Assembly: GCA_022113835.1 (NCBI GenBank)
Contig: JAILWY010000021.1
Span: 3,410,001-3,474,000, forward strand
Length of the DNA stretch: 64,000 nt
Direction: 5' to 3'
DNA from: Atopsyche davidsoni
Taxonomy: Eukaryota > Arthropoda > Insecta > Trichoptera > Hydrobiosidae
Below, piece by piece: positions 36,936-48,842 of this stretch (the first letter of the stretch is position 1; every line of letters begins with the position of its first letter). The translations under genes were made by a program, and so were the position numbers. The notes beneath the pieces are model-generated. The model was not told where the DNA came from, made no database searches, and saw only the letters and a program-made list of their open reading frames with translations.

Positions 36936-38690
36936 AAATACATAAAGAACGAAGCCTTTAAATTAAAGAATTATTTTCTTGACTTTTTCACGAGTATCCA
37001 TTATACAATATTTTTTTAAGGCATCCTATTAAGAATATGAAATTCCTATTTATAAGATTACTCATTAGCCTAAATCTGCAAGATATAGGATGTGAAATTA
37101 AATAATTTGTTTTCTAGCGTAGTTTTTATTAGCCTAAAATCAATCGTTTTAGAGTTGTTGTAGCAAATAGCTAATCACGGTTGGATTAAAAGATATAATA
37201 GTAATCTTGACTTTCACCCAAAGTGATAATTATATGGTACCGTAAGATAGCACTATAATATGAATGTAAGAACATCTACAACTATTTTACTGTTATTATT
37301 AGGGACGAACAGGTCGACTTTATAATTATGAAAATATGTTTCCTAGGTGTTAATAATATTATTATATGGGTTTTAAAATAAGCACGAATCTATACCCGAT
37401 ATATTAAGCATCTTTTTTGGAAATTTCAAATTTTAAAACACATTTTGCAGGTCGTCAAATAATACGCATACAGTGTATGCTTTCTCTGTCCGCACAGCTT
37501 AAAACGCACCCTGATATTCAAATGGGTGATGTTTTTAAACGGGAACGCTGTAAAATGATTTCTGCCATTTTTATTTTATAGGACCGCACTGCAATTAGTG
37601 TAGGGAATTTAATTATTTCGTTGGCCAGGGCCGGACTGGTATTTGCTGCATCCACGGGTGCACCGGGAACGCGGATATTATTGTAAGTGCGGTCCTGTTT
37701 TATTTTCTATTAGTATAATGCTGAAACGCCAGTTATTTAATTTTAAAATGCTTGAATTTTTTGCGATGAATCCAATTTTACAACTAAACCATCTACTTGT
37801 TATTAATTTTTTTTTTAATTTTCTGCCACTTTCCTGCTACATTAATTTGATTTACAAGAAAGTTGAATTGAAATATTATAAAAGCTACTATCAAATATTG
37901 TGCATAAAAATACAAATTATTTACTATTTTATTATTAATATTTGAAATCTCCTTGTAAAATTTTTGTAAAATAATATTTTGTTAACATTTCTAGATTTTT
38001 TCAAATACGTATGAAAAACAAAGTTATAAATATACTTATATATATATATATATATGGATTTTCAAATAAAAATCTCGAAAACTATGTTTCGATCGTTAAA
38101 CCAGACTTCGTCGCCCCATTCCACTTGGAAATATTCCACAGCACAATAGAAGGAAAACCGTTGCACTCGTGGTGCGAAGTTTGCCGGTAGTTCGACATCG
38201 AGGAGCTACACGAAGCTTAAAGCATACTTGAGCTTCGATTCTTACGCGGCTTAAGGCCTAAGTCTACTCTACAAGTTCCATACTTTATCTGCTGTTGACT
38301 AGACTGGGTAAGTTATTGCTCATTACACACTGCCGCAAACAAACCGGAAATCAATTGCTTAATTTCTAATACCCCATGGAACTGTTACTTTAAGACTCAC
38401 ATGTAAAAATTCTCTAATTGTATTTTACAAATAGCTGGACGTTTCTTGCCTATTTTTTTTTTTTACATTTTGAATTTTCTATTCAAACTGTTAGAAAATA
38501 TTGAAATAGCTGGTTTGTGTAAACACATTCATAAAAATATATAACCGAATACAAATTATTAAAAAATATAAAAATCCAATATCCGATTTCGTGTATAAAT
38601 AATAACGTTTCCGTCGTATTTTTCATTAAATATGTAAATGTGAAAAATTTACAAAGATATTACGCATCTGAATACCAAATATGTGGGGCC
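36936..38690. other. A+T-rich non-coding DNA
   Basis: A small patch at 37618-37700 (GGCCAGGGCCGGAC...) starts a 100-codon plus frame (37643-37945) that becomes Asn/Ile/Phe-rich and is not credible. A balanced patch lies at 38090-38290. A TA microsatellite is at 38036-38055. No gene recognised. Confidence 0.55.
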
Positions 38691-38900
38691 AATATATCTC
38701 AAGCTTAAATACTGCTATTCGTAGGAGTTGCAAGACTGCTTATTGATCGAAGCCGATCTATCTAAGCGCAAAGCCGCCAAGCCTGGGAGGCCTTTTAATA
38801 CTACAGCCCAGGTGCACAAAGCCTGCGCAGGGGCAAAACAAATTAAAATTAAAAATTGGCAAGGTAATGTGAACCGCACGCCAGAACCTTTGAGCTTTCT
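38691..38900. other. Balanced-composition island
   Basis: About 210 bp with CAAGCCTGGGAGGCC and GCCTGCGCAGGGGC. An imperfect inverted GCCTGGG/CCCAGG pair occurs near 38780-38815. No coding frame. Confidence 0.4.
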
Positions 38901-39169
38901 AACTTAAAGGAAAAGCTCTTGTGATAAAGCCATATAAACATGCAGAGTAAGTATCAGAAACTGTGTTGTGATTTAAATTTGATATAATGTTTTTAACCGA
39001 GTTCTAGTATTTCGTAGTAAAACTGTAAACTCTCTGATATAAGTATAATTATATAATTTCAAGTCTTTTTTTAATATTGTATATACATATTGTAAGTAGT
39101 TAAATAATAAATCATATTTGGATACGCGAGAGTGGAAAGTATTTTTTAATTGACCTGATATTAAATTCA

Positions 39170-39300
39170 AATATCTCTGCCTTTTGTCGCGTGTATCTCG
39201 GACCGCCACGTAGCGCCAGTCACTTGACCTGCATGTGAAGTTCCGCGAGGCCGGAGCACACAGCGCAGCCGACATATCGGGGGCCAAGCAATTCTGTACA
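39170..39300. other. Balanced-composition island with a minus-strand frame
   Basis: A 130 bp patch. The minus-strand frame (39287 to 38973, 104 codons) has a plausible N-terminal part (MSAALCAPASRNFTCRSSDWRY) inside the island and an A+T-driven tail outside it. A CAG|GTCAAG donor-like word follows FTCR. This fits a short first exon no better than chance. Unrecognised. Confidence 0.3.
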
Positions 39301-40770
39301 GAGCTTAACGATGCGACTTACATGTGCCATAATATGTTTATTTTTAATATAATATAAAATCCAGGATTTTATTTTAGTTACGTCAACGGGCATAATTTGA
39401 TTTATAATTTTTTTTAAATTTGCAAATGTTTTTACATGTTCCGTTTGAATAATATTAACTGTAGGTTTTTTACATTTAATTTGTGTACGTATTACAGTAA
39501 AATACTTTTTATAGTATTGTATTGTACAAAATCACAAAAATAGGTTTTTGATGTCAACATAAAAAATCGCTTTTCGATGCAGCTAGTTAGAAATATTGCA
39601 ATATCATTTTTATTAATTCCCGGAATTTTGATTACCAGAAAAGCTACATTGTGAAAGCATGTGCATTTTATTATGAGTTTCACAGTCTATTTCTAAAAAC
39701 ATGGCTTGTTTGAATATTTATATGGAAAATATGCATTCATCAGAATTCACTAGCAATATATGAAAATCGTATAGACTTAAAGGTGAAAAATGGATTTTAA
39801 CATATTTTACGCTTTATTAAATATTTGTGAAATAAAAATCAATCAATTTATTTTTTAAATCTTCTTTTCCACAATTTCTTGACAATTAATTAGCAAAACA
39901 TTGAAACATTGAATAAAGAACAAAACATTTAAAATTGTTGTAATATGTAACTTTTCATGAGTGTTTTTGTAAAATAATGATAAAATCGTAACGTGTCTCG
40001 TCTATATAGTACATTAATCCAAAATTTACCTGAGTTTTCGTTAATGAGTCATAAAGTGTATAGACTAAACCATTCAGTGTTAATTTTATTTGAAATTTTG
40101 CATGTAGATACAATCTCTTAATATTACTCTATTAATATTTTTATTTCTGAATATAAATTATGATAGCAAATAGTAAATAATACACAACAGATATTTCTTT
40201 ATCAAATCTTTTTATTCGTGGTTTTTTTTTTAAATTTCCGAATATAAAGTAAATTGTAGTTAAAATATTGTCCAAAAAGGTTTTCAATTTTGGTAGACAG
40301 GTGTAAGTGTCATGAAGTTGGCATTAAAAAAAAATTTTTTACAGCGTTTCAATTTTTCTTAAAATTTTCAAAGAAAGTTATTAAAAATATGTTAACGTCA
40401 ACTTTGTTATAAATTAATTGTCACGAAGAACTCTGTCGAGGTTTGTTTTATTTTTTATTTGAAAGATAAGTTTTTTTTTTTTTAAATTTTCGTAAAATAT
40501 TATATACAGGATGATTACAAAATTATCATTAATGTGCCAAAAACAAAATCCAAATAATTTGTAAATTAACAAATCTGTTCGCCGTGTCATGTTTTTGTGT
40601 CGATTCTATGATGTCTTGGTGAATTTTTGAAACTCTACAAAACGGAATCTAATTGAATAAATTTGAATATTTTTTTACTCCATCTTGTTGTGAGAATACT
40701 GAGTTGAAAGGTTTATAGCACGTTAGGAGCACCCTGTATAATTTCTATGGTTTTACAAGTCGCAATATGC
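39301..40770. other. A+T-rich non-coding DNA
   Basis: Nothing recognisable. The 63-codon minus frame (39492-39683) is not credible. Confidence 0.6.
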
Positions 40771-40985
40771 AGAAGTAATTCGAAAAGTTTTGAGCTCCGA
40801 CTGCGCCGGATTTGACGGTGGATGCGCCGCCTGGCGTCCGTGCATACGAGATCTTATCGAAAGCATATTTTTCGTTTATCTTCACCTGAGTGTCATAAAA
40901 ATAATAAAGTTTCTTCTCCGGTGGCATCTGCAGCGTACACACGTGGAGACTTCATCTACACGGGCGCGTTTTCAAACTCAGCTAT
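40771..40985. other. Balanced-composition island
   Basis: About 215 bp, with overlapping plus-strand frames of 65-66 codons in two phases and a minus frame, so coding is not favoured. It includes CCGGATTTGACGGTGG and an ACACGTGG E-box-like word (near 40938). Confidence 0.4.
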
Positions 40986-42890
40986 TATGATATATATCAT
41001 TTGTGCTATTAATAACTAAGATTGGATTAAGGTTATAATATTATTTTTTAGATGGATATTTCTGCATCAAACAAGATCATTGGAATAAAAAGTTATGAAA
41101 TTAAAAATTAATAATACTTTTTGTATGCTTTTTGGGTTAGGTTAGGTTAGGTTAGAATAAACTCTAAATAATTTTTGTTTTATCCGACTTTATGTATCTT
41201 TTAAATTCATATTCTTGTATTCGAAAAAATATCAAAAAATTATATTTCTCATACCAAAAAACCAATATATATATATATATATAATTTATATTAAAATGCT
41301 TCAAAGAGTTTTGATCTGACGAATGTATTTAAAAGAAACACGCAAATTTACCAAAATAACATAAACGATCCAACTTTTATTTAAAAACTATTGAAAATTG
41401 AATATTTAAAAAAATGTATACTTACTAGAAAAAATATAAGCTCAGTAAAACCTTCTGAAAAGGAAGATTAAAGGTACGAAGATTGTTATTTTTTAAACTA
41501 GAGCTGTTTTTTAAAAATCTCAAAAGAAATAGCAGTTTTTTTATAATATTATAGCTACATTTTCGTTCTTAGGAACATTAAGATATCCGAACTAATAACA
41601 ATCAAAAGTGTAAAATCTATTTTGTCATATTAACTTATTATCTTCATAAATCATTTCACATAATGACATTGTCTCTATATGAATTTATTTTAACTTTAAA
41701 TTACAAAAACATATTTGATAAAACCCTCAACGCAGCCACACAGACTGGAAAAAACTTCTCCTTGCAAAACTTTCTGAGAGTCGCTTGAGATACTCTGCAA
41801 CAGTAATCAGATTTAATATAAATAGAATTTTCCTCATATATATTTTATTTTTACACTATGAAATATAACATATTTATAAGTGTATTAAATACTTGATAAT
41901 ACCTAATTTTTTTTGTAACAATGCAGCAATGTGTATATATCAAAGAATATTAATAATGAATATATAAACCTATAGTATGTATCACCCAAAAAACTATTCA
42001 GCTTATTTTAATATCAGTACAATGGACACAAACAATACAAAATTCTTTCAAAATTGTTTTTCTACTGTGACTTGAACGCTTTTTAAGGCTCAATTAGTAA
42101 GAACAAACTTTGTAAGTACTAAAATACTTGAATTATCAAATTAAAACATTTGAAACACTAATTTATTGAAAGAATAGGTAAGCATCTTCAAGCCAACTAG
42201 CGTATTGGCAAAACTAGTCGTAAAATATTTTTTTACAAAAATATTGAATTCTATATATATATAAGGGAGAGACACAAACACCTAGCATGTGTGGGTAAAA
42301 AACCTTTCAAAACAATAAAGTGATTTGAACACTTTACTTAGAACTCCTAAAGAATAGCTAAAAGTATTCTTTAGACATTATCAAAGTTCCTAATGCAAAA
42401 AGCCAATTATAACAGGTTGTTTTCTATGGGCTGTTTCTAATTGTATATGAACATGCGTGGAGGGCTGTGATGCCTCATAACGATCTTTACTTTAATTAGC
42501 GAGTTGATGAATTCGTAATACAATTAGTGAGAGTTCACGAACTCAGGAAAGTATTAATGAATGGCACATGCTCTTACTTCTAAAGTCTAAATATTACTAA
42601 ACATGAGTTTTCCTAATTGTCTTACATTCCTATATGCTTATAGATTAATACTTCTTCGTGGAAATTACCAATGTCTCCCATTCTCTTCTCCAATAAAAAT
42701 ACACATTTTACCATGAGTTAACATAATAACAAAAAAGAATTTATGACAGAAAAATAATACATTTTAAATTTAAAAAAAAAACATTTTGTTCGTGTCTTTT
42801 ATCAAGCTTAAAATGTTTTTTTTTAATTTTATCAAAAAAATATTAAAAACTAATGAAAAGTGGTCTATTGTTCTGAATATCTTAGCGAAC
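40986..42890. other. A+T-rich non-coding DNA with repeat fragments
   Basis: Contains the TTAGG run listed separately, TA microsatellites at 41265-41283 and 42252-42263, and a stretch at 41977-42012 that resembles the tail of the short repeat at 51.7 kb (ATCACCCAAAAAACTATTCAGC). The word ATTGGCAAAACTAGTCG (42205-42221) resembles 51.48 kb. No gene. Confidence 0.5.
41135..41155 (+). repeat. Short interstitial TTAGG run
   Basis: GG followed by TTAGG three times and a partial fourth unit, all perfect. TTAGG is the canonical telomere unit of most insects and many other arthropods. Here it is only about 21 bp inside A+T-rich DNA, so it is an interstitial trace (repair insertion or chance), not a chromosome end. 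Confidence 0.8.
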
Positions 42891-43065
42891 TCAAGTACAT
42901 TAGAGACTACAATCGTCGACCAGCTGGGAATATTGCTGGCGTTGGGAGAGGGGCAGTAACATGAAACGCAATTGGACTGCTGGCATGCTATTCAAGCCCC
43001 TACAGCCGGCGAGGATTATGCAGAGAATTTTGTTGCTAGAATTACTTCAATGCCGACAAGATGTA
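42891..43065. other. Balanced-composition island
   Basis: About 175 bp with CAGCTGGGAATATTGCTGGCG and CCCCTACAGCCGGCG segments. It contains CAGCTG and a GGGAGAGGGGCAG purine tract. No open frame. Confidence 0.4.
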
Positions 43066-44430
43066 CTTATACTTTCTATTCCTTAAGCGGTTCGTATTCA
43101 ATCGTGAAAGCAGCTTTCATTCATAAAAAAAAACAATTAATTAAATGATACTACCATTTCGATGCTACACACATATTTGCCTTGAAATCAAGATGAGCCA
43201 TTAGTTTATTTTTGAAGTGTATTTTTGGTACATTCTTGTTGCATTTTATAAGATCAAAGGTAAAAACAAAGGCCTTGGTGCAAATTCCATGGCGATTAAA
43301 CTGAAAACATCATTGACGACCTTATGAATTCAAAATTAAAATTCAAGATTAATGCAGCCAAATGTAAATTTTATTCAAAACTTCTATGTAAGTAAGTAAA
43401 TACTCTGAAATATATTTATCACGATAAGAAAGTCTCAATATTTAATTTATATATTTTTTTTAATATCGTATTTTCATTATGATGAATGTTACTAAAAACA
43501 CAAGTACATAAAAATATTAGTGTACATTTTGAAAGCCACTAAATGTACTAATGACGGATATTGATATCATTTACTAGAAAAAAGGAGATCCCTAAAAATA
43601 AACAGTATTAATTACTAAAGTTAATACCATGATTGAAAAATTTAAAAATTCCATTAAAAAATATCCATGTGAATAAATATTTTCAATATTCAATAAAGTT
43701 TTCAAATTGTAGAAAATTTTAGTCATTACAACTAAACCCCTCGTAAAATTATTAAAGTTGTGGCGCTGCGAGAGAGCATCCGTTAAAGATATTAATTAAA
43801 TTTTGGAAGTCCCAAATAAAACTTGTTTACTATCACTGTGACAAAATTCTACTGCAAAAACAAATTTAAATGGAAACTATCGCATTAGGATGGGTAACGA
43901 CAATGGCGTTTGTCTCTCGCTCTCTTAAATGGATTTCATTGTGGGTGAGAACAGCATGGAGATAATTTACGGGTAACTGAATATGAATAACTTTGCTTTC
44001 AGTACAGAAGTGACCAACGCTTGGAATATGAATAAAATTTCAAACAAACAAGGTGAAAATAAATAATTAAATAAATTATAAATGAGCACAACAACGTATT
44101 TTGAAAACGAAATTTGTATTTGTATACAAATTAAGGGCACACTTTTACTTCAATCTAAAAGAGGCATTTTAAAGTCTCTAAACTAAACTCTAATTTTAAT
44201 TGTTTAAAATATTTTTTTGTTATTATTAAATCAATAGTTATAAAGGTATGTAATCCATAAAATTACAGTTTTATATCTAAAGTTTTGCAAATAAATATTT
44301 CCCAGTTAATTTAATGAATATAAATATAGTCATTTATTTGTAATATGATTTTATGGTTCGATTATTTTTATACGATTTTAATCTAAAACCAATTTGTTTA
44401 TTTAATTTTCCGCAAAACTTTAACCATCAG
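43066..44430. other. A+T-rich non-coding DNA
   Basis: Small balanced patches at 43755-43790 and 43880-43990. No gene or RNA recognised. Confidence 0.6.
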
Positions 44431-44720
44431 CGTAAAGAACGCAAAAATCGTTGCAGCAAGTTTAATCGAGTCTGTTTGAGAGGACAGTTAATTACATAGT
44501 TCGGCTAGTTTCACATACGAAAGTCATTAGGCCAGGAATTCTCTAATCAGCAATAACGTAATTAGCAATTACTGATTACAAGTACATTCTGCGCATGCAT
44601 CAGGCCAAAGCTTTTAAGCGGATTGCTGTATTGCTACCATATTCACCTAAATAATACCTTAAATGATATTCGCTTTGCTGATAAGCTATGCGTTAAGAGG
44701 CGATTGACTTTTATTAAAAG
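44431..44720. other. Balanced-composition island rich in homeodomain words
   Basis: About 290 bp without an open frame. TAAT/ATTA cores sit in a mid-G+C context (listed separately), with TGCGCATGCA and GGCCAAAGC nearby. It has the look of a developmental enhancer. Conservation cannot be judged from one sequence. Confidence 0.4.
44544..44578 (+). promoter_or_regulatory. Cluster of homeodomain cores
   Basis: Within 35 bp lie TAATCAG (44544-44550), TAATTA (44559-44564), CAATTA (44566-44571) and GATTA (44574-44578). TAATTA is the Antennapedia/Engrailed-class core, and TAATC/GATTA is the Bicoid/Otx-class core. The region is not simply an A/T run, which lends the cluster some weight. Function is inferred. 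Confidence 0.35.
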
Positions 44721-45060
44721 CCTAAAATACATACCTCAGCTCAGGTAGTCAATAGATAGTATAACATATTTTTTTCTGCATAAAACGTGAAATGTTTTCA
44801 AAAGGCATTGATTGAAATTAAAGATTCTATGAATGCTTATAACTTTTATAATGAACTTTTGATTTATTTAAAAATCAAAATCTATATATAAATTAGTTGC
44901 GGTATTTTGAACGGCTGCTGCGGTATTATAAACACGTAATATTAAAAAAACAATAAATGGTTTCTTTAGCAAGTAAAACCTGTGACTTTCTTTCAAAAAA
45001 CCTATTTTCAGTGCTTTTAATTAATATCAGATGAAATATTAGGTCTAATTATTTGAACTG
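44721..45060. other. A+T-rich non-coding DNA
   Basis: Nothing seen beyond short A/T runs. Confidence 0.6.
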
Positions 45061-45375
45061 TAAAGCGGTGACTGTGTTGCAGTAACTCATTTCCAATATG
45101 CCCGGAGGCGCGACTTGATAAATGTCCTCAGCGAAATCCTCATTTATATTTTAAGCTTTCGTTCCGTGTATCGATTCCATTGTAGTCCGAGAGATTTATG
45201 ACGGGCCAGCTACGTATAAAGATATATCATTGTTGATTCGATAAATTAGTGGCATTTTAGCAAACAAATGGGCCGGATTTGGGTATTAAGCGTCTAATCT
45301 AATAATCTACTCCATGAATTGAATCCGCCCCTGATCAGGTGCTGTAGACAGGGCTGTTATATCAAACCGGCAAAT
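45061..45375. other. Balanced-composition island
   Basis: A 310 bp region of even composition with no coding frame. Words include GGCGCGACTTGATAAATG, GATTTATGACGGGCC (a Caudal/AbdB-like TTTATGA core) and repeated ATTCGATAAA/TATCGAT words (DREF- or GATA-like). It is one of the better enhancer candidates by eye. Confidence 0.35.
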
Positions 45376-46280
45376 TGATTTATTCCGTGCTATAAAAAAT
45401 CAATGTACTTGTATAATTATATTTCTACCACTTTGCGCGTACTTTTTAGAAGAAACTTTTGTAAATGTCATAATTATTCATAAATATCAGTACATTCCTG
45501 TCTTAGATTCAGGTAATTCTGACTTTTTTCTGTATGCTACAAGTTAAATCAAACTAAATGACAAGTGCTTATTCATGATTTTTTGCTTCAGTTTACTTAA
45601 ATACCTCTTCTCTAAGATTATTTGCATATTAAAATAAATACGATGGGGTAAATTATACTACGTTTATTTCCATTGGCGACGGTATTGAAATTGATAAAAA
45701 TATTTTAACAGATACCGACTAGCAAATACCATATTTTTAAAGATGGACCTGATTGCCTAATAGCAATATACGAGTATGTTTATTGAAATTGGATCCAAAC
45801 ATAGTTTAGACCAGTATAAGAATTAAAATAACTATAAAAAAAAATTAAAAAGCTTATCAAACTCATAATAAAATTGAAACATTTTCATTTACTTATTGAA
45901 TATATTTCGTATTTTGGATTTTTCAAATATTTATGTTTAAGCAATTACAATTATTAATAAAGAGCAGTGTCTTGTTATCAACATTTAAATAAAATGATGA
46001 AAGTTTAATCCAGCAGCCACGATATTTAAATGACAAACAACAATTTATATTTCAAAGTATATGAATCAATGCACTCCACAAGATGTTAAGTTTATCAAGA
46101 TAACAATTACCAGTTAATTAAGATAATACAAAAAAAAAATTATCTCGCGTATGTTCAATATACCAATAAAATATCGTAAACTTGCGGCATTCGGCAAAAT
46201 CGAAAATAATACTAAATAAACAATTATCTCAATGCATATAATTACTTAATATATTATTTAACTAATCTGTGTAGGAATTT
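45376..46280. other. A+T-rich non-coding DNA
   Basis: No gene or RNA recognised. Confidence 0.6.
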
Positions 46281-46500
46281 TCAAGGGTTGTAAAGCAAGC
46301 ACAGATACTGCGACTGTAGCAGGATTTAGTTTCGCCGGACTAATGGCAGTGGGCGGGGTTAATTATAATGGAAGGTCTTACGCACCTGCTAAAATATACC
46401 ACCCTTAAACATAAATTACAACGCCCACTAAATGTTAGTACCAGAATATGAATAGTGTAAGGCGTGCTTAATTGTGGTAGATAACCACTCGGGTATTATC
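46281..46500. other. Balanced-composition island
   Basis: About 220 bp containing GTGGGCGGGG (an Egr/KLF-like G-box) next to TTAATTATAATGG, and the inverted GTGGT/ACCAC pair listed separately. No open frame. Confidence 0.4.
46474..46488. promoter_or_regulatory. Inverted RUNX-type half-sites
   Basis: GTGGT (46474-46478) and ACCAC (46484-46488) form an inverted pair around AGATA, itself a GATA core. TGTGGT/ACCACA is the Runt-domain core; the left copy is complete (TGTGGT) and the right lacks the final A. This is a motif-only call. Confidence 0.3.
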
Positions 46501-48110
46501 TCTGATTTGTGCTACTTTATGTATTCAAGAATCATTTTATTTCATGAACTTCTTAACTAATATGCAATACTTGAATATATATTTTAAAGTATTGTAAAAA
46601 ATTGGACTTATTGGTGATATGTGTTATGGTTAACCGTTGACTTCCAACTGAGAAGTTTGTAGATCTATTATTGTATTAAAATGTTTAAAACCCCAATCTA
46701 TGTTTAAAATTCACACCAGCTCTAGTTTTGGCATTGTAAATGTCATATCATTTTGTTAATTATAAAAATAAAACTTCGATGTATTTTGACTTTTAAATCT
46801 AATATTTTTTCTATTTCAATGTGTTGCATTGCATAAAACTGTAATAACGTCAATCAAAAGATCAAAAAAAAATAAAATGTTATTGTTTTACCAAAGAATG
46901 AATTTTCATTAATAAAACCTCAATTTTTTATCGCAAAATATAAACAAAGAAAGAGTTTCTATTGTTTCAAAAAACAAGCGTTTACTGAAAAAATACAGTC
47001 ATAAAAATATTTTTTCAGTTATTTAGCTTTGAAAAGTGTCAAGATTAATAATATATTGTTTTCAGTTATTTTTTATTTCATGCAAAATGGATTAATGCTT
47101 CAAAGGTATTCAATGAAAAATTGAATTAAATTAATTAAAATACTTTTACATTTCTGTGTTCTATATTTTTGATCTAGCAACTTAAAAAATTACAGATAAG
47201 ATTAATTAAGTGAATTGATAACCAATAAATACTGGATCGGTTGCTAATCCACGATTTGCTGTGTATTTGCTTTTTTTCAGCTTAACCAAAAATATCGAGC
47301 CAAAAAATATCTATTTTGGTATTGATTTTTTTAGAAATCAGTTCAAAGTTTCAGTTTTAGTTCACATTCGTATAGTTACAAGTTTTAATCTGAAACTTTC
47401 ACTGAATAAAATATTTTGGCGATTATTATTGTAGCTGCATTTTTAAATTTGTCGATAACGTCTGTTTTAAATATTTAATTAGACCCTACTATTGAATAAT
47501 AATAATAAATCCATTATTTGTTAACCTGTATTGTTCCTATAACCGGCATTTAATTCATCAATTATTTAATGGATTGGTCAAAGGCTCGTGTAAAAATAAT
47601 ATGCTTACAATTACGAACAACAGTTACAATTTCTAATACATGAAATTCGTCAGAAATCAATGAGCTTTGGTGTGTCTGAAAACAATTAAATTCCAATAGT
47701 CAATATATTTCCATTATATTCATAAAATAAACGTTTGCGCTTGATTCGCAAACATCAGCGGGTTAATAATTTTTCTTCAAGCCAATTCAATTTGTAGTAC
47801 ACTTACAATAAATAAATTTGATGTAGGATTTTAACATAAATATTGAATCTATTTAAGAACTGTCAGAGTGTAACTATATTTTATGGCCTTGTACATTATA
47901 AACCTAATAAGCTTTAAACAACTCGCATAATAGTTTACGTATTTGCTGACCATATTTAAAAAAAATTTATCGGAATATGTTTATAATGAATATAACTAAA
48001 ATTTATTTTAAACAATTTTATTGCAATCATAATAGGCTTCCTGTTGAAAATTAAATGTTTGCTAAGCGCTTAAATAATAGAGTAAAGTAGAATTTGTGAG
48101 TATTGCCTGC
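46501..48110. other. A+T-rich non-coding DNA
   Basis: Nothing recognised on either strand. Confidence 0.6.
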
Positions 48111-48285
48111 AAAATAACGAACTAGAGCCACTGTGTACCCGACAACTGAAACTTTGTCTTTCATGAAACTATAAATGGATTGTCCGCAAATGGAAACCTG
48201 CCCCAGTATGCATGGCCACTGCTGCTGTACAGGCCGCGCCTAAAATAACAGGCTCTACGTTCCATATCACCTGTTAATTTAACTG
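48111..48285. other. Balanced-composition island
   Basis: About 175 bp including CATGGCCACTGCTGCTGTAC and GGCCGCGCC. No open frame of note. It lies about 180 bp upstream (on the plus strand) of the tRNA-like repeat. Confidence 0.4.
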
Positions 48286-48447
48286 CACCCCTTTAAATCA
48301 CATTTGAAAACAAACCTTCGGATATATAAATAATATTTTGAGCCTTTGAATTAACGTAAAACCAGAGCATGTAGACAACTAGAATATATCAAATTATATT
48401 TTTATGGAATTTTAGGGCCATGACGTATAACTTTTCAAAGTTGTTTT

Positions 48448-48708
48448 ATTGATACAAATATAATCGTGATTTGTGTGGGATTTGAACCCACATCCCCTGG
48501 CTTACATGGCCGGTGTACTAACCCTTGTACTAACGAATCACTTCCGTTTATCGAAAATTTTTAACAATCATACTCTACATATGAACCAATGTAAATAATA
48601 TCCAGATGGGACTAAAATCGCTTCACTTGTTACTTTGTTCAAAAAGTCCAGTACTTGCAAATCACTAAATATTGGTTGGCCTGGGCACATTGGTACAAAT
48701 ATAATCGT
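48448..48708 (-). repeat. Dispersed repeat with tRNA-Thr-like head, family A copy 1
   Basis: The minus strand holds the 76-base tRNA-like unit (48466-48541), preceded on that strand by ACGGAA, TTTTCGATAAA and a CATTGGTTCATATG-like leader. The leader and unit are shared with both arms of the palindrome at 59.4-59.8 kb. A 20-bp near-perfect direct repeat (ATTG[A/G]TACAAATATAATCGT) bounds the stretch at 48448-48467 and 48689-48708. The word CCAATGTGCCCAGGCC just inside the second copy (minus strand) also occurs in the palindrome spacer. It looks like a short interspersed element or a nested pair; the true ends are uncertain. Confidence 0.7.
48466..48541 (-). ncRNA. tRNA-Thr-derived Pol III head of a repeat
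   Basis: The minus-strand unit is 76 bases. It has a perfect T arm (GTGGG TTCAAAT CCCAC), whose GGTTCAAATCC is a B-box, an anticodon-arm-like CCGGC CATGTAA GCCAG with TGT at the anticodon position, and a D-arm-like AGTACAAGGGTTAGTAC. From memory of animal tRNA-Thr(UGU), the arm order and much of the 3' half agree. The base before the anticodon is A rather than the invariant U, one anticodon-stem pair is broken, and the acceptor is unusual. It is therefore a tRNA-derived promoter head, not a working tRNA. Confidence 0.7.
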
Positions 48709-48789
48709 TATTATTGAAAATATAAAACGAGTAATGTAGAAGTAATTAAAACTACTTATTAGATAAATGTGATCGCAGGTTTTGGCAGT

Positions 48790-48842
48790 CGTTGGGATCT
48801 CCCTGAAGATGGTCCGAAACGTCGGAAAACACAAACTTCAAC
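48790..48842 (+). repeat. Dispersed short repeat, family B tail
   Basis: CTGAAGATGG then TCCGAAACGTCGGAA, followed by ACTTCAACACAGCATAACACCC. The same module order (GAAGATG, AAACGTCGGA, then CTCAACACCC) recurs at 59.27 kb, 62.4 kb and, diverged, at 51.67 kb. CCGA and TCGG around AACG can form a small hairpin. An 88-codon minus frame (48568-48834) covers this and the family A body; it is a by-product of repeat sequence. Confidence 0.55.

Noticed and set aside
37643..37945. 100-codon plus-strand frame
   Set aside because: Only the first 15 codons lie in balanced DNA. The rest is low-complexity A+T-driven sequence.
48466..48541. Functional tRNA-Thr(UGU) gene
   Set aside because: A replaces the invariant U before the anticodon, an anticodon-stem pair is broken, the acceptor end does not fit normal spacing, and the unit is repeated with shared flanks. 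A tRNA-derived repeat explains it better.
48568..48834. 88-codon minus-strand frame
   Set aside because: It spans parts of two dispersed repeats and has no recognised domain.
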